A stretch of DNA of 64,000 nt, taken from the NCBI GenBank assembly GCA_003258405.1, contig QKPN01000001.1, positions 620,001-684,000 of the forward strand. The letters are read 5' to 3'. The stretch comes from Rhodobacteraceae bacterium DSL-40 (GTDB lineage Bacteria > Pseudomonadota > Alphaproteobacteria > Rhodobacterales > Rhodobacteraceae). This document shows positions 44,420 through 52,602 of the stretch, piece by piece (the stretch's first letter is position 1; each line of letters starts with the position of its first letter). Below the pieces are notes generated by a model, which was not told the origin of the DNA, did no database searches, and was given only the letters and a program-made list of their open reading frames with translations. The position numbers and the translations under genes are program-made.

Positions 44420-45081
44420 CCCGCGCGCCGCCGTTCCGGGCCGACGTGCCCGGCGCGACGCGCAAGCGCGGCGCGGGCCGCCGCAGGCGACGAGAGCTCG
44501 CCTTCCGCCGCCGCGATCGCCGCCAGATGGCCCGCGAGCCGCGCCGCGCCAAGGCTTGCGCCGGCCATGCCGCCGCCGCCCCGCTCCGGCGAATTGCACC
44601 ACGCGCCGAAAAGCGCGGGCCCGAGTTGCGAGATCTCGTCCCAGCCGCAACGGGCATCGCCCGTCGCCGCGATGACGCCGGGATAGGCGGCCGGATAGCA
44701 GGGCCCGCCGCGCGCCGGGTGTGCGGCGACGATGACAAGCCCGGCCTCCACCGCCTCGGCGATCGCCGCACGCAGCACGGCACGATCGGCGCCGAGCCCG
44801 AGGCTGAGGCAGACGAGATCGGGCCGGGCGGAGCGCCCCGCGAGCCAGCGGAGGGCGGCGGCAACGCGCAGCGCGCTGGTGACGGGACGGTCGTCGAAGA
44901 CCTGGGCATGCAGGATCGCGGCCCCCGGCGCGGCGCGGCGGATCATCCCTGCCACGGCGGTGCCATGGCCGAGCCGGTCCGGCCGCGCCGGGCGCGCGGA
45001 CCCGTCGGGCGCGAAGCCGAGCGCATGGCCCGCCTCCGCCGCCGGGCCGCCGCTGTCGATCACGCCCACCCGGACCATCAT
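44416..45081 (-). CDS. qhpE: Subtilisin-like serine protease QhpE (gamma-subunit leader peptidase)
   Basis: A 221-aa small subtilase without signal or pro-peptide, so it acts in the cytoplasm. The catalytic triad: Asp9 in VGVIDSG, His39 in LGHGTAVAG and Ser176 in MAGASLGAA. Known QhpE cuts off the 28-residue leader of the gamma subunit after cross-linking. The protein is shorter than secreted subtilisins and has the compact QhpE form. Translation overlaps the qhpB stop (ATGATGG start region) and qhpF begins in its stop, so the genes are tightly coupled. The N terminus may be either of two adjacent Mets (45081 or 45078). Confidence 0.9.
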   Translation of the reverse strand: MMVRVGVIDSGGPAAEAGHALGFAPDGSARPARPDRLGHGTAVAGMIRRAAPGAAILHAQVFDDRPVTSALRVAAALRWLAGRSARPDLVCLSLGLGADRAVLRAAIAEAVEAGLVIVAAHPARGGPCYPAAYPGVIAATGDARCGWDEISQLGPALFGAWCNSPERGGGGMAGASLGAARLAGHLAAIAAAEGELSSPAAARAALARRAGHVGPERRRAG

Positions 45082-46163
45082 TCGTCCCGCGTGAACATCC
45101 GGATGCTCGAGAGCGACATGGACGCGCCGCCCGGTATGTCGACCTGGCCCTTCTTCTCCAGGGTCTCCGCGTCATAGGCCGAGAGGTCCGAGAGCGCGCC
45201 ACCGAGCCAGACCGTGCTTCCGTCGCTGCTCACGTTCACCGAATAGTAGCTGTGGGGCAGCGAGACGCGCTTGATCGAGGCGTTCTTCTCCAGATCGAAG
45301 CTCTCGAGCACGTTGTAGGCCCCGTAGGCGCGGGTCTTGTCCGGGCTTGCAGCGGTCGAGAAGTAGAAGACATCCATGATCCGCACCTCGCGCATGTCCA
45401 TCGCGCCGGTCTCGAGATCGAGCGTGAGCATCCCCGTCCGCCAGGCCTCCGGATCCTCGAGGCTCATGTCGGCCCGCGCGGTGTAGAAGGGCGTGACCAT
45501 CATGCCGGAGCTCTCGAACTGACTCCAGACATCGAGCACATCGGGCTGGAGATAGGTCTCGGCCTCCCAGGTCTGGATCGGCAGCGTGTCGATCTCCGCC
45601 CCGGTCTCGGCATCGAAGACATGCATCGCGCGCCCCATGCCATAGAGCTTGCTCCCGTCCTTCGAATACATCAGGAGCGTGATCTGCCGCGGTGCCTCGA
45701 CCGTCGACTTCAGCTCGAGCGTCCCGGCATCATAGAACGCGATGCGGGTGGGCTCGACCTCGTAGCTCGTCATGCCGAGCTTCACCGGGCTCTGGTAGAC
45801 CGCGAGCGTGGTGCCGTCGGGCGAGAGATCCAGGCCGAAGAGGCTCTTCACCCGCTCGCCCTCCGAGCTCATGTCGACCCGCGCCAGCGTCTCGCCGCTG
45901 ACGAGGTCGACCTTCACGATGCTCTCGTACTTGTGGATGTTGACGAAGGCGCTCTTGCCGTCGGCGCTCACCACCGGCGTGCCCGGCAACGGCCCGGCGT
46001 CCTCGGGGAGATCGACCACATTGTCGATCTCCATCCTGTCGGCGCTGACGATCACCAGCTTGTTCGGCCGCACCGGCGCGAGCAGGTAGTCCGCGGCCCG
46101 GACCGGCAGGCCCGGCAGCACCAGCGTGGTGGCCAGCAGGGCGGAAAGCAGAGGTCGCGTCAT
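45078..46163 (-). CDS. qhpB: Quinohemoprotein amine dehydrogenase beta subunit
   Basis: A 361-aa periplasmic protein with a Sec signal peptide (LLSALLATTLVLPGLPVRAADYL). The mature part is a seven-bladed YVTN-like beta-propeller with repeated blades, for example NKLVIVSADRMEIDNVVDLP, VSADGKSAFVNIHKYESIVKVDLVSGETLARVD and LDLSPDGTTLAVYQSPV. This is the beta subunit of QHNDH, which holds the complex of alpha, beta and gamma. The start was placed at the Met with the signal peptide. qhpC ends 5 bp upstream and qhpE begins in its stop. Confidence 0.9.
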   Translation of the reverse strand: MTRPLLSALLATTLVLPGLPVRAADYLLAPVRPNKLVIVSADRMEIDNVVDLPEDAGPLPGTPVVSADGKSAFVNIHKYESIVKVDLVSGETLARVDMSSEGERVKSLFGLDLSPDGTTLAVYQSPVKLGMTSYEVEPTRIAFYDAGTLELKSTVEAPRQITLLMYSKDGSKLYGMGRAMHVFDAETGAEIDTLPIQTWEAETYLQPDVLDVWSQFESSGMMVTPFYTARADMSLEDPEAWRTGMLTLDLETGAMDMREVRIMDVFYFSTAASPDKTRAYGAYNVLESFDLEKNASIKRVSLPHSYYSVNVSSDGSTVWLGGALSDLSAYDAETLEKKGQVDIPGGASMSLSSIRMFTRDE

Positions 46164-46167
46164 GGGC

Positions 46168-46494
46168 TCAGCCTTTCGGTTCGGGGAAGACGGACTGGAG
46201 CTTGCGCCAGTCCTCGGTGACGTTCGCGGCCCCGTCGGTCCAGCCGGGATAGGTGTTGAGCGTGTCCGCCACCTGGGCCGGCCACCAGCAGGGATCGGCG
46301 CAGCCGTAGAGGTCCGCCTCCATCGGCTGGCAGAGATTGGACACCGCGCCGAAGGCATCGACCTCCCAGCCGGGATCGAAGGAGGTGGTGCAGCCCACGA
46401 GCGAGTTCATCGCGACGACCTCTTCCTCGCGGCCGTCCTCCTGGGCTTCGACGAATGCCTTTGCCTTCGCATTTGCAGGGGTGAGATGTTTCAT
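46168..46494 (-). CDS. qhpC: Quinohemoprotein amine dehydrogenase gamma subunit (CTQ precursor)
   Basis: A 108-aa precursor: a 28-residue leader ([18 protein letters not shown]...) and an 80-residue mature subunit starting at M29-NSLVG. With mature numbering from M29, the residues of the known cross-links all occur: Cys7-Glu16, Cys27-Asp33, Cys41-Asp49 and Cys37-Trp43 (precursor Cys35/Glu44, Cys55/Asp61, Cys69/Asp77, Cys65/Trp71). Trp43 plus Cys37 becomes cysteine tryptophylquinone, the catalytic cofactor that oxidises primary amines. It has no Sec signal. It overlaps the qhpD stop by 4 bp (ATGA). The product depends on QhpD (thioethers), QhpG (hydroxylation), QhpE (leader cut) and QhpF (export). 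Confidence 0.96.
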   Translation of the reverse strand: MKHLTPANAKAKAFVEAQEDGREEEVVAMNSLVGCTTSFDPGWEVDAFGAVSNLCQPMEADLYGCADPCWWPAQVADTLNTYPGWTDGAANVTEDWRKLQSVFPEPKG

Positions 46495-47924
46495 GTCCTG
46501 GATTTCCTCGGCTCGAGATGGCTGCGGAAGAAGTCTGGGTTGGCCTGCATGATGCGCACATAGGCCTCGATGCCGAAATCGACCCAGTCCCGCATCAGAT
46601 CGCAGTAGTGATAGACCGGCGCGAAGGGATCGCCCTGCCGCGCATAGGCTTCGTGATAGCACCCGCCCGCGCAGATCGAGCGGATCCGGCAGGTGCGGCA
46701 GCCATAGGCGCTGCGATCCTGCGCGCCCTCGATGAAGGCTGCGAGTTTCGGCACGTCGATCCCCTCGGCCACATTGCCGTAGGTCGGCTGGTCCGAGCCC
46801 ACGAAGCGGTGGCAGAGATGCAGATCGCCCGCCTTGTCCACCGCCAGCATGCCGAGGCCCGCGCCGCAGGGCACCGCCTTCTTGGTGCCCTGGGCGATGT
46901 CGGTCAGCAGCTGGTGCATGTTCGAGAAGCCGATGTTCTCGCCCCGGCAGGCGGCTTCGGTGTAGCGCCGCCCGAGGGCCTTCATGTCCTCGAAGACCTG
47001 CGCCAGCGCCGGCCCGTCGAGATTGAAGACCGAGACCGGACCGGAGGTCGCCGGGCCGAAGCCCACCTCGGCAAATCCCAGCCCGTATTTCAGATGGTCG
47101 TGGATCGCGATCACATCGGTCACGCCGCGGGTGAGCGTCACCCGCGCGCCGACCGGGCGGCTGCGGTAGCGCGAGAGCAGCATCCGCACCTTCGTCGCCA
47201 CCACGTCGTAGGTGCCCTTGCCGCCCACGGTGCGGCGGTTCACGTCATGGAGGGCCTTCGGCCCGTCCATCGAGACGGTGAGCGCGAAGTGATGCGCGTC
47301 GAACCAGTCGACCATCTCCTCGGTGAGCAGGGTCGCGTTGGTGGTGAGCGAGAAATCCACCACCTTGCCCTCCCGGGCCGCGCGCGGCCCGGCATAGGCG
47401 ACCACCTCGCGGATGAGGGGCATGTTCGAGAGCGGCTCGCCGCCGAAGAAGACGACATTCACCCGGTCGCGGTCCCTCGCCTGCCGCATCAGCAGCTCGA
47501 AGGAGGCCCGCGCCGTCTCGAAGGCCATCTTCTCGCCCTTCGCGGGCACCGCGAGGTCTTCCTTGTAGCAGTAGGTGCAGGCGAGATTGCAGCCGGTGTT
47601 GACGTTGAGGATGATCGTCGAAAGCGGGATCTCCTCGACCCTGGCGATCGGGCGCGGGATCTCGGGCGTGGCCGCATCCCGCAGGAGATCGAGGGCGAGG
47701 AAGCTCTCCACGCATTCGGCGAGCGCCTCGGGCCCGTGCCGGCCGCCAAGCTCGCTGCGCATGATGTCGCTGTCGACCTGGGCATGGCGGCGGAAGAGGT
47801 CGTAGACGTCGCGGCTCGCGGCGTCGAGTTCGAAGAGGCTCGTCGTCGGCACATGCATCAGCATCGCATGGCCATCGACATCCACCCGATGGGCGTTGTG
47901 GCGGATGAGGGTCAGATCTCCCAT
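46491..47924 (-). CDS. qhpD: Radical SAM peptide cross-linking enzyme QhpD
   Basis: A 477-aa radical SAM enzyme of the SPASM subgroup. The SAM cluster motif Cx3Cx2C is at Cys112, Cys116 and Cys119 ([14 protein letters not shown]). [10 protein letters not shown] is the following family block. The C-terminal SPASM region has [19 protein letters not shown] and [14 protein letters not shown] for two auxiliary Fe-S clusters, with CDLMRDW closing. An N-terminal ~95 residues act as the peptide recognition part. Known QhpD makes the Cys-to-Asp/Glu thioether bridges in QhpC in the cytoplasm. It starts 9 bp after the qhpA stop. Confidence 0.95.
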   Translation of the reverse strand: MGDLTLIRHNAHRVDVDGHAMLMHVPTTSLFELDAASRDVYDLFRRHAQVDSDIMRSELGGRHGPEALAECVESFLALDLLRDAATPEIPRPIARVEEIPLSTIILNVNTGCNLACTYCYKEDLAVPAKGEKMAFETARASFELLMRQARDRDRVNVVFFGGEPLSNMPLIREVVAYAGPRAAREGKVVDFSLTTNATLLTEEMVDWFDAHHFALTVSMDGPKALHDVNRRTVGGKGTYDVVATKVRMLLSRYRSRPVGARVTLTRGVTDVIAIHDHLKYGLGFAEVGFGPATSGPVSVFNLDGPALAQVFEDMKALGRRYTEAACRGENIGFSNMHQLLTDIAQGTKKAVPCGAGLGMLAVDKAGDLHLCHRFVGSDQPTYGNVAEGIDVPKLAAFIEGAQDRSAYGCRTCRIRSICAGGCYHEAYARQGDPFAPVYHYCDLMRDWVDFGIEAYVRIMQANPDFFRSHLEPRKSRT

Positions 47925-47933
47925 GGCATCACC

Positions 47934-49490
47934 TCAGCGGATCGGAGTGTCGACGAAGCGCTGCACGGTCGCATAGAGATGCGCCTCGCCCGTCAGGCTC
48001 TCGCCGCCATCCTCGACGGTGGCGATGACCTTGAGGTTGCCCGCGTTGTTGGTCGACATCGGCCGCTCCGGGTTGGGGCCGGCATCGCCCGGCGTGAAGA
48101 GACCGGCCGCGTCGATCGTGCCCGCGAATTTCGCGTCCTCCATTTCGGCGGCGGCCTCGTCGAAATTGTCGACCGACCAGCCTGCCGGGAAGATGCCGAC
48201 CGGAATGTCATCCTCGGTCGCCGGAGCGCCGTCCGGCCCGTTGAGCCAGCCCATGGCCTCGAACTGCGCCGGCACCTTCGGGATCGGGCCTCCATTGCCG
48301 CCGATGCGCGCCATGGTCAGCTCCGGCACCACCGAGATCCGGTCGAGCGTGTCGTAGACGACGAGCGGATCGGGCGCCTCGAGCCCGCCCAGGCCGATCG
48401 CGACCGGCCCGAGCGCATCGGCCGCCGTGAGGGACAGCACGACCTCCTCGGCGCTCGCGCGCACCACCTCGCCGCTCACCCCCTCGGGCAGGACGGGATC
48501 GCCCGAAAGCCCTGTGCCGGTGATCCGCACCTCGGCGGTCTCGCCGGCGCGAAGATGGGCGGGGCTGACCGCGAGGATCGCGGGCGCGGCGGTTTCGGGC
48601 CGCGCCACGAGGCGGCCGCCGATGACGTCATGCTCGGTCTCGAACCAGCGGCCCTCGAGCGTGCCGTCGGCGGTGAGCGCGAAGACCTGGCGGATCGGGG
48701 TCTCGCCATTGCTGAGCGCGGCACGCCATTCGCCCGCGCCGAGGAGCAGGCCGGTGCCGCTGTGGCTCGTGCTTCCGTCCGCGAAATCGAGCGCCATCGT
48801 CACGTCATACATGTCGCCCGCGGCGGCCAGCGTGAGGGTGCCGGAATAATCGCCGCGGCCGGGCATGCGGCCCGCGACGACCCAGGTGCCGGAAAGATCC
48901 GTCTCGGCCGCGGCAGGCGCCTCGCCCAGCGGGTAGTGTTCGGCGAGATAGGGGATGATCTCGGACTGCGCGATCCCCCACCAGTCGCGGTCGCGGGCGA
49001 GCGCCTGGTATTCGAGGGTCGGGAACTGGCCGAGATGGAAGTTCACCAGATGCTCCCAATCCTCCGGCGTCCGGCGCTGGAGCGCGACACGGGCGTAGGA
49101 ATGGCAGCGGCCGCAGGTCTCGGTCATGAGCTGATCGGGGCCCGCGTCGGAGGCCACCGGCTCCTTCTCGAGGATGTAGCGCCAGCCGTCGGTCTCGGCG
49201 ACGCTGAGGCCGTGGGTATCGGAGAGGTAGCGCACCACCGCGATGCGGTCCTCGTCGGTGAGCACGACGGCATGGTTGCGCATCATCCGCACCACGGTCA
49301 TGTCCCAGGCTTCGGGGGTCTTGCGGACGGCGTCGATGCGCTCGTAGCCGCCGTCTGCGGTCTTCGCGTGGCAGCTGGAGCAGACGTTCTCCAGAACCTC
49401 GGCGCCGTCCTGCGCGACGGCGGCGGGCGCGAGGCAGAGCGCCAGCAGGGCGCAGCCGGTCCGGAGGGCGTTGCGGGTGGGGGATCTCAT
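47934..49490 (-). CDS. qhpA: Quinohemoprotein amine dehydrogenase alpha subunit (diheme)
   Basis: A 518-aa periplasmic protein with signal peptide (GCALLALCLAPAAVAQDG). Two c-type heme motifs are visible: CSSCH at residues 37-41 and CGRCH at 126-130, in an N-terminal diheme domain. The rest comprises beta domains (DLSGTWVVAGRMPGRGDYSG, an IPT-like segment PAILAVSPAHLRAGETAEVRI and VDNFDEAAAEMEDAKFAGTID), as in known QHNDH alpha. Electrons from CTQ pass via the hemes to a periplasmic acceptor such as cytochrome c or azurin. It is the first gene of the operon qhpA-D-C-B-E-F, transcribed leftwards from the shared qhpA/qhpG control region. Confidence 0.95.
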   Translation of the reverse strand: MRSPTRNALRTGCALLALCLAPAAVAQDGAEVLENVCSSCHAKTADGGYERIDAVRKTPEAWDMTVVRMMRNHAVVLTDEDRIAVVRYLSDTHGLSVAETDGWRYILEKEPVASDAGPDQLMTETCGRCHSYARVALQRRTPEDWEHLVNFHLGQFPTLEYQALARDRDWWGIAQSEIIPYLAEHYPLGEAPAAAETDLSGTWVVAGRMPGRGDYSGTLTLAAAGDMYDVTMALDFADGSTSHSGTGLLLGAGEWRAALSNGETPIRQVFALTADGTLEGRWFETEHDVIGGRLVARPETAAPAILAVSPAHLRAGETAEVRITGTGLSGDPVLPEGVSGEVVRASAEEVVLSLTAADALGPVAIGLGGLEAPDPLVVYDTLDRISVVPELTMARIGGNGGPIPKVPAQFEAMGWLNGPDGAPATEDDIPVGIFPAGWSVDNFDEAAAEMEDAKFAGTIDAAGLFTPGDAGPNPERPMSTNNAGNLKVIATVEDGGESLTGEAHLYATVQRFVDTPIR

Positions 49491-49603
49491 CGGGCAGTCT
49501 TCCTCTGGCTGGGCGGAAGGCGCGGTGTCGCGCGCTTCGCCGGCTGGTGTTCCGGGGGAGGCGTGTGATGCTGTCACCCGAGCGTCATGCAGACCGGCGT
49601 CGC

Positions 49604-49666
49604 ATTTCTTGACATTTCCGGCCAAACTCGGCGCCGGGGCGGCATTGGCCGGAAATGTCAAGAAAT
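49604..49666. promoter_or_regulatory. Perfect 22-bp inverted repeat between qhpA and qhpG
   Basis: The left arm at 49604-49625 starts ATTTCTTGACATTTCC and continues with GGCCAA. The right arm at 49645-49666 is its exact reverse complement. The spacer is 19 bp. It lies 113 bp upstream of qhpA and 53 bp upstream of qhpG in their 229-bp divergent gap. Each arm holds a TTGACA pointing inwards. This is the best candidate for the QhpR operator serving both promoters. Confidence 0.6.
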
Positions 49667-49719
49667 CGGCCCGCCGCAGGGCGAGCCTTGCCGGAGAAAG
49701 CAGCAGAGGGACGGAACGG

Positions 49720-51009
49720 ATGGGGCTTGCCTGCGATCTGGCGGTTCTGGGCGGCGGCCCGGCGGGGGCGGTTTCGGCGCGGCTCGCGGCACGGGACGGG
49801 CTTCGCGTGATCCTCGTCGACCCCGGGCGCGGACCCCGGCGCATCGAGGGCATGAGCCCGCGCCTGCACCGCTGGCTCGCGGGCGAAGGGCTGCTCGAGG
49901 GGCTCGACGGGCTGATCGGCCCCCTGCCCCGGCAGACCGACTGGTCGGGGCTCGGCGCGGCGGTCAATGGCGAATTCCTGGTCGAGCGCGCGGCCCTCGA
50001 CGCCCATCTCCGCGCCGCGGCCGTCGCGGCGGGGGCGGAGGAGATCCGCGGCAGCGGGCGGCCGGAGCCGGGCGGGATCAGGCTCGCGGACGGGCGGTGG
50101 ATCGCGGCGGCGCAGGTGCTCGATGCCCGCGGCCGGGCCGCCCATGGCGCGGAGGCCGCGGCACGGCGGGGGCCGGTGCCGACCCTCTCGATCTGCGCCT
50201 TCGTCCTGTCGGAGCGTGGGCCAGAGCACGGGCCGGTCGCGCCGGGGCTCCGGATCAGCGCCCTGCCCGAGGGCTGGATCTGGCGGGCGGCGCTGCCCGA
50301 CGGGCGGATCTGGGCGCAGCTGACCGTCGATGCCGCATCGCCGCTCCCGCCCGAGGCGCGCCTGCGGACCGCTCTGGCCGCGAGCGCGCCCGAGCTCGGG
50401 GACCCGAGGCTCGAGGGCGCGCCGCTGGTGCGGGCTACCGCGCCGGTGCTGCCCGCACCGCTCGACGATCTCGCCTGCCTGCCGGTCGGAGATGCCTTTG
50501 CCGCGATGGATCCGCTCTCGGGGCACGGCCAGTTCTGGGCGGTGTCGAGCGCGCTGGCGGCGGCGGCGGTGCGGCGGACGCTGGCGGCGCGGCCGGGCGC
50601 CGGGAGCGAGGCGCTCTGCCGCCGGTTTCTCGCCGAGCGGGCACAGGAAACCTGCCTGCGCAATGCCCGGATCGGGCGCGATTTCCTGCGCCTCGAGACC
50701 CGGTTCGCGGATCGGCCGTTCTGGGCGGCGCGGCGGGACTTCCCGGACGACCGGCCCGCCCATGACCTGCCCCCGGCGATCCGCATCGAGACGGCGGCCG
50801 TGGTCCGGGGCGGGCTCGTCGAGGAGATGGAGATCCTGAAGACGCCGCGCACCCCGGCCGGCATCGGCTGGTTCGGCGAGATCCCGGCGGCGGAGGCCTT
50901 CCGCATGCTCCGCGACGGTCGGGCGGAGGCCGAAAGCCGGGCGCGCTTCGGGCTCGCGCCGGAGCGGCTCGCGGCCCTCCTCGCGCGGGAGGAAACGCCG
51001 CTCCTGTAA
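49720..51009 (+). CDS. qhpG: FAD-dependent monooxygenase QhpG
   Basis: A 429-aa flavoprotein. The N-terminal FAD motif GGGPAGAVSARLAA is at residues 11-24, with VILVDPGRG giving the ribose-binding acidic residue. The second FAD motif is LPVGDAFAAMDPLSGHG. The family includes tryptophan halogenase-like and aromatic monooxygenases. In Paracoccus QhpG adds the two oxygens to the Trp of QhpC to form the tryptophylquinone. It is divergent from qhpA over the inverted repeat, so it can share control with the operon. The start was taken at the Met with GAGGGACGG about 6-14 bases upstream. No signal peptide, so it acts in the cytoplasm. Confidence 0.92.
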   Translation: MGLACDLAVLGGGPAGAVSARLAARDGLRVILVDPGRGPRRIEGMSPRLHRWLAGEGLLEGLDGLIGPLPRQTDWSGLGAAVNGEFLVERAALDAHLRAAAVAAGAEEIRGSGRPEPGGIRLADGRWIAAAQVLDARGRAAHGAEAAARRGPVPTLSICAFVLSERGPEHGPVAPGLRISALPEGWIWRAALPDGRIWAQLTVDAASPLPPEARLRTALAASAPELGDPRLEGAPLVRATAPVLPAPLDDLACLPVGDAFAAMDPLSGHGQFWAVSSALAAAAVRRTLAARPGAGSEALCRRFLAERAQETCLRNARIGRDFLRLETRFADRPFWAARRDFPDDRPAHDLPPAIRIETAAVVRGGLVEEMEILKTPRTPAGIGWFGEIPAAEAFRMLRDGRAEAESRARFGLAPERLAALLAREETPLL

Positions 51010-51030
51010 GGCCACGGGGGCGGTGAAAGC

Positions 51031-51102
51031 GGGGCGTTTCACCGTGAAAATCAAAAAACTCCTTTGTTTTTACTATATTTTCCTAGTTAACATATCATGA
51101 AT
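51031..51102 (+). repeat. Composite AT-rich intergenic element, copy B
   Basis: GGGGCGTTTCACCGTGAAAA at 51031-51050 is the exact reverse complement of 33793-33812. After 43 AT-rich bases with matching blocks (AAAAC.CC.TTG.TTT, ATTTT, TTAACA-like), ATCATGAAT is at 51094-51102. It is the mirror copy of the element at 33742-33822 and starts 22 bp after the qhpG stop. Confidence 0.7.
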
Positions 51103-51294
51103 GGCGGGGGTGGACCGGCCTTTTGCCCGTGTGGCGGGAGGGGACGTCGCGCCCTCTCTGGCGGCTGTCGTTTCGCGGGAAGGAAGCACCTGCGCGTATT
51201 GGGCGGGGGGCGCTGCACGACCGGGATGAAAAGCGGGTCGGCGCCCGGGGCGGGGAAGAGCATTGCCCTGTCTGACGCGTCCGCCCTGTGGGGA

Positions 51295-51357
51295 GGGCAG
51301 CGCCCGACCCTGGGGGGCGCGGAAGCGCCCTCCCTGGGGGAGGGTCGGGCGCTGCCC
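51295..51357. repeat. Long hairpin (17-bp perfect arms)
   Basis: GGGCAGCGCCCGACCCT at 51295-51311 is the exact reverse complement of 51341-51357. The 29-bp loop contains a further stem, GGGCGC with GCGCCC around GGAA. Together this would form an extended stem-loop in RNA or a cruciform in DNA. It lies in a gene-free region between copy B of the composite element and the tandem repeats. No T-run follows on either strand. Confidence 0.6.
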
Positions 51358-51378
51358 GGCGCGGGCGCCGGGCGGGAC

Positions 51379-51965
51379 GGTGGAGATGGGTCCCACGGCT
51401 CAGGGGAGGCTGGTGCCCATGCTGGACCTGTCGGGATGCGGCCACGGTATCGCTCATGGCCTTCGGGCGCGGCACGCGCGGGATGGTGGAGATGGGTGGG
51501 CCTGGATCAGGGAGCGTTGCGCGCACGACGGACCTGTCGGGATGCGGTCGCGGTGGCGCTCAGGGTCATTGGGCGCCGGGCACGAACGGCGGACGGGACG
51601 GTGGAGATGGGTGGGCCCGGATCAGGGAGCGTTGTGCGCAAGACGGACCTGTCGGGATGCGGTCGCGGTGGCGCTCAGGGTCCTTGGGCGCCGGGCACGA
51701 ACGGCGGACGGGATGGTGGAGATGGGTGCGCCCGGATCAGGGAGCGATGTGCGCGGGCCGGACCTGTCGGGACGCCGCCGCGGTGGCGCTCAGGATCCTC
51801 GGGCGCTGCCCGGCGCGGGCGTGGGGCGGGAGGGTGGAGATGGGTGCGGCCGGATCAGGGGGCGGTGTGCTTGGGCCGGGCCTGTCGGGACGCCGCCCTT
51901 GGGGAGAGCGGCGGCCGGGATTCGGGCGGGGTGGTGGCACGCGGGGGGCGCGGATCAGGGGGCGA
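51379..51965. repeat. Tandem array of about five ~115-bp repeats
   Basis: Units begin with GGTGGAGATGGGT at 51379, 51485, 51600, 51715 and 51833, with a partial sixth from 51933. Unit lengths are 106, 115, 115, 118 and 100 bp. Each contains GGATCAGGGAGCG-like and GACCTGTCGGGATGCGG-like blocks and GGTGGCGCTCAGG. Units 2 and 3 are nearly identical. The period is not a multiple of three, so all frames stay open by composition and no protein is implied. The partial last unit runs into the 3' end of the GST gene. The surrounding gap 51010-51954 has no supported gene. Confidence 0.75.
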
Positions 51966-52602
51966 GGAGTTCGGCGAGGCTCGAGCCCTGGGCGCGTTTG
52001 GCGGCCTGAAAGCCGGGGCGGGCCTGCAGGCGCTGCCAGTAGGCGGTGACATTGGGGCCGAAGCGCGGCGCCAGGCCGAGGAAATCGGCCAGCAGCAGCG
52101 CGAAGCCCACGGAGATGTCGGCGCCGGTGAAGCGATCGGCGCAGAGCCAGTCCCGGCCCTCGAGCCCGGCCTCGACCCGGCGCAGGCGCGCGCCGAACCA
52201 GCGGCCGTAATCCTCCGCCGCCTGATCGGCGCGGCCCGGCTCGAACCGGGTGTAGCGCAGGACGATGGCGAGCGGGAAGGTGAGCGCGGCCTCGCCGAAA
52301 TGCAGCCAGTCAAGCCAGGCGCCGAACTCGGGCTCGGAGATCCCGAGCGCGAGCCCCGCCTCCGGGTAGCGCTGCGCGAGATACTGCACGATGGCGACGC
52401 TCTCGAGCATGAGGACCGCGCCCTGCCGGAAGGCGGGCACGGTGCCGAGCGGATTCACGGCGAGATAGTCCGGCGCCTTCGCCCGCGGCGGAAACGGCAG
52501 CGGGTGAAGGGTGTAGCCGACGCCGATTTCCTCCAGCGCCCAGAGCACGCGAAAGGACCGTGTGTCCGCCGCATGCCAGAGTTCGATCGGCGTATCGGTC
52601 AT
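51955..52602 (-). CDS. Glutathione S-transferase family protein
   Basis: A 215-aa two-domain GST. The N-terminal thioredoxin-like domain has ELWHAADTRSFRVLWALEEIGVGYTLHPL, NPLGTVPAF and the ESVAIVQYLAQRYP block (the conserved Glu-Ser binds glutathione). The C-terminal all-helical domain has FTGADISVGFALLLADFLGL. Substrate unknown. It begins within the stop codon of the acyl-CoA synthetase gene (TGATG) and so is co-translated with it. Its 3' end meets the last partial tandem repeat. Confidence 0.88.
   Translation of the reverse strand: MTDTPIELWHAADTRSFRVLWALEEIGVGYTLHPLPFPPRAKAPDYLAVNPLGTVPAFRQGAVLMLESVAIVQYLAQRYPEAGLALGISEPEFGAWLDWLHFGEAALTFPLAIVLRYTRFEPGRADQAAEDYGRWFGARLRRVEAGLEGRDWLCADRFTGADISVGFALLLADFLGLAPRFGPNVTAYWQRLQARPGFQAAKRAQGSSLAELLAP

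Noticed and set aside
46518-49568. A 1016-codon open frame antisense to qhpA and qhpD
   Set aside because: It mirrors qhpA and qhpD on the other strand, has no domain and is explained by high GC third positions of the real genes.
51379-51965. CRISPR array
   Set aside because: Units are ~115 bp and similar throughout, without the short repeat/unique spacer pattern, and there are no cas genes.
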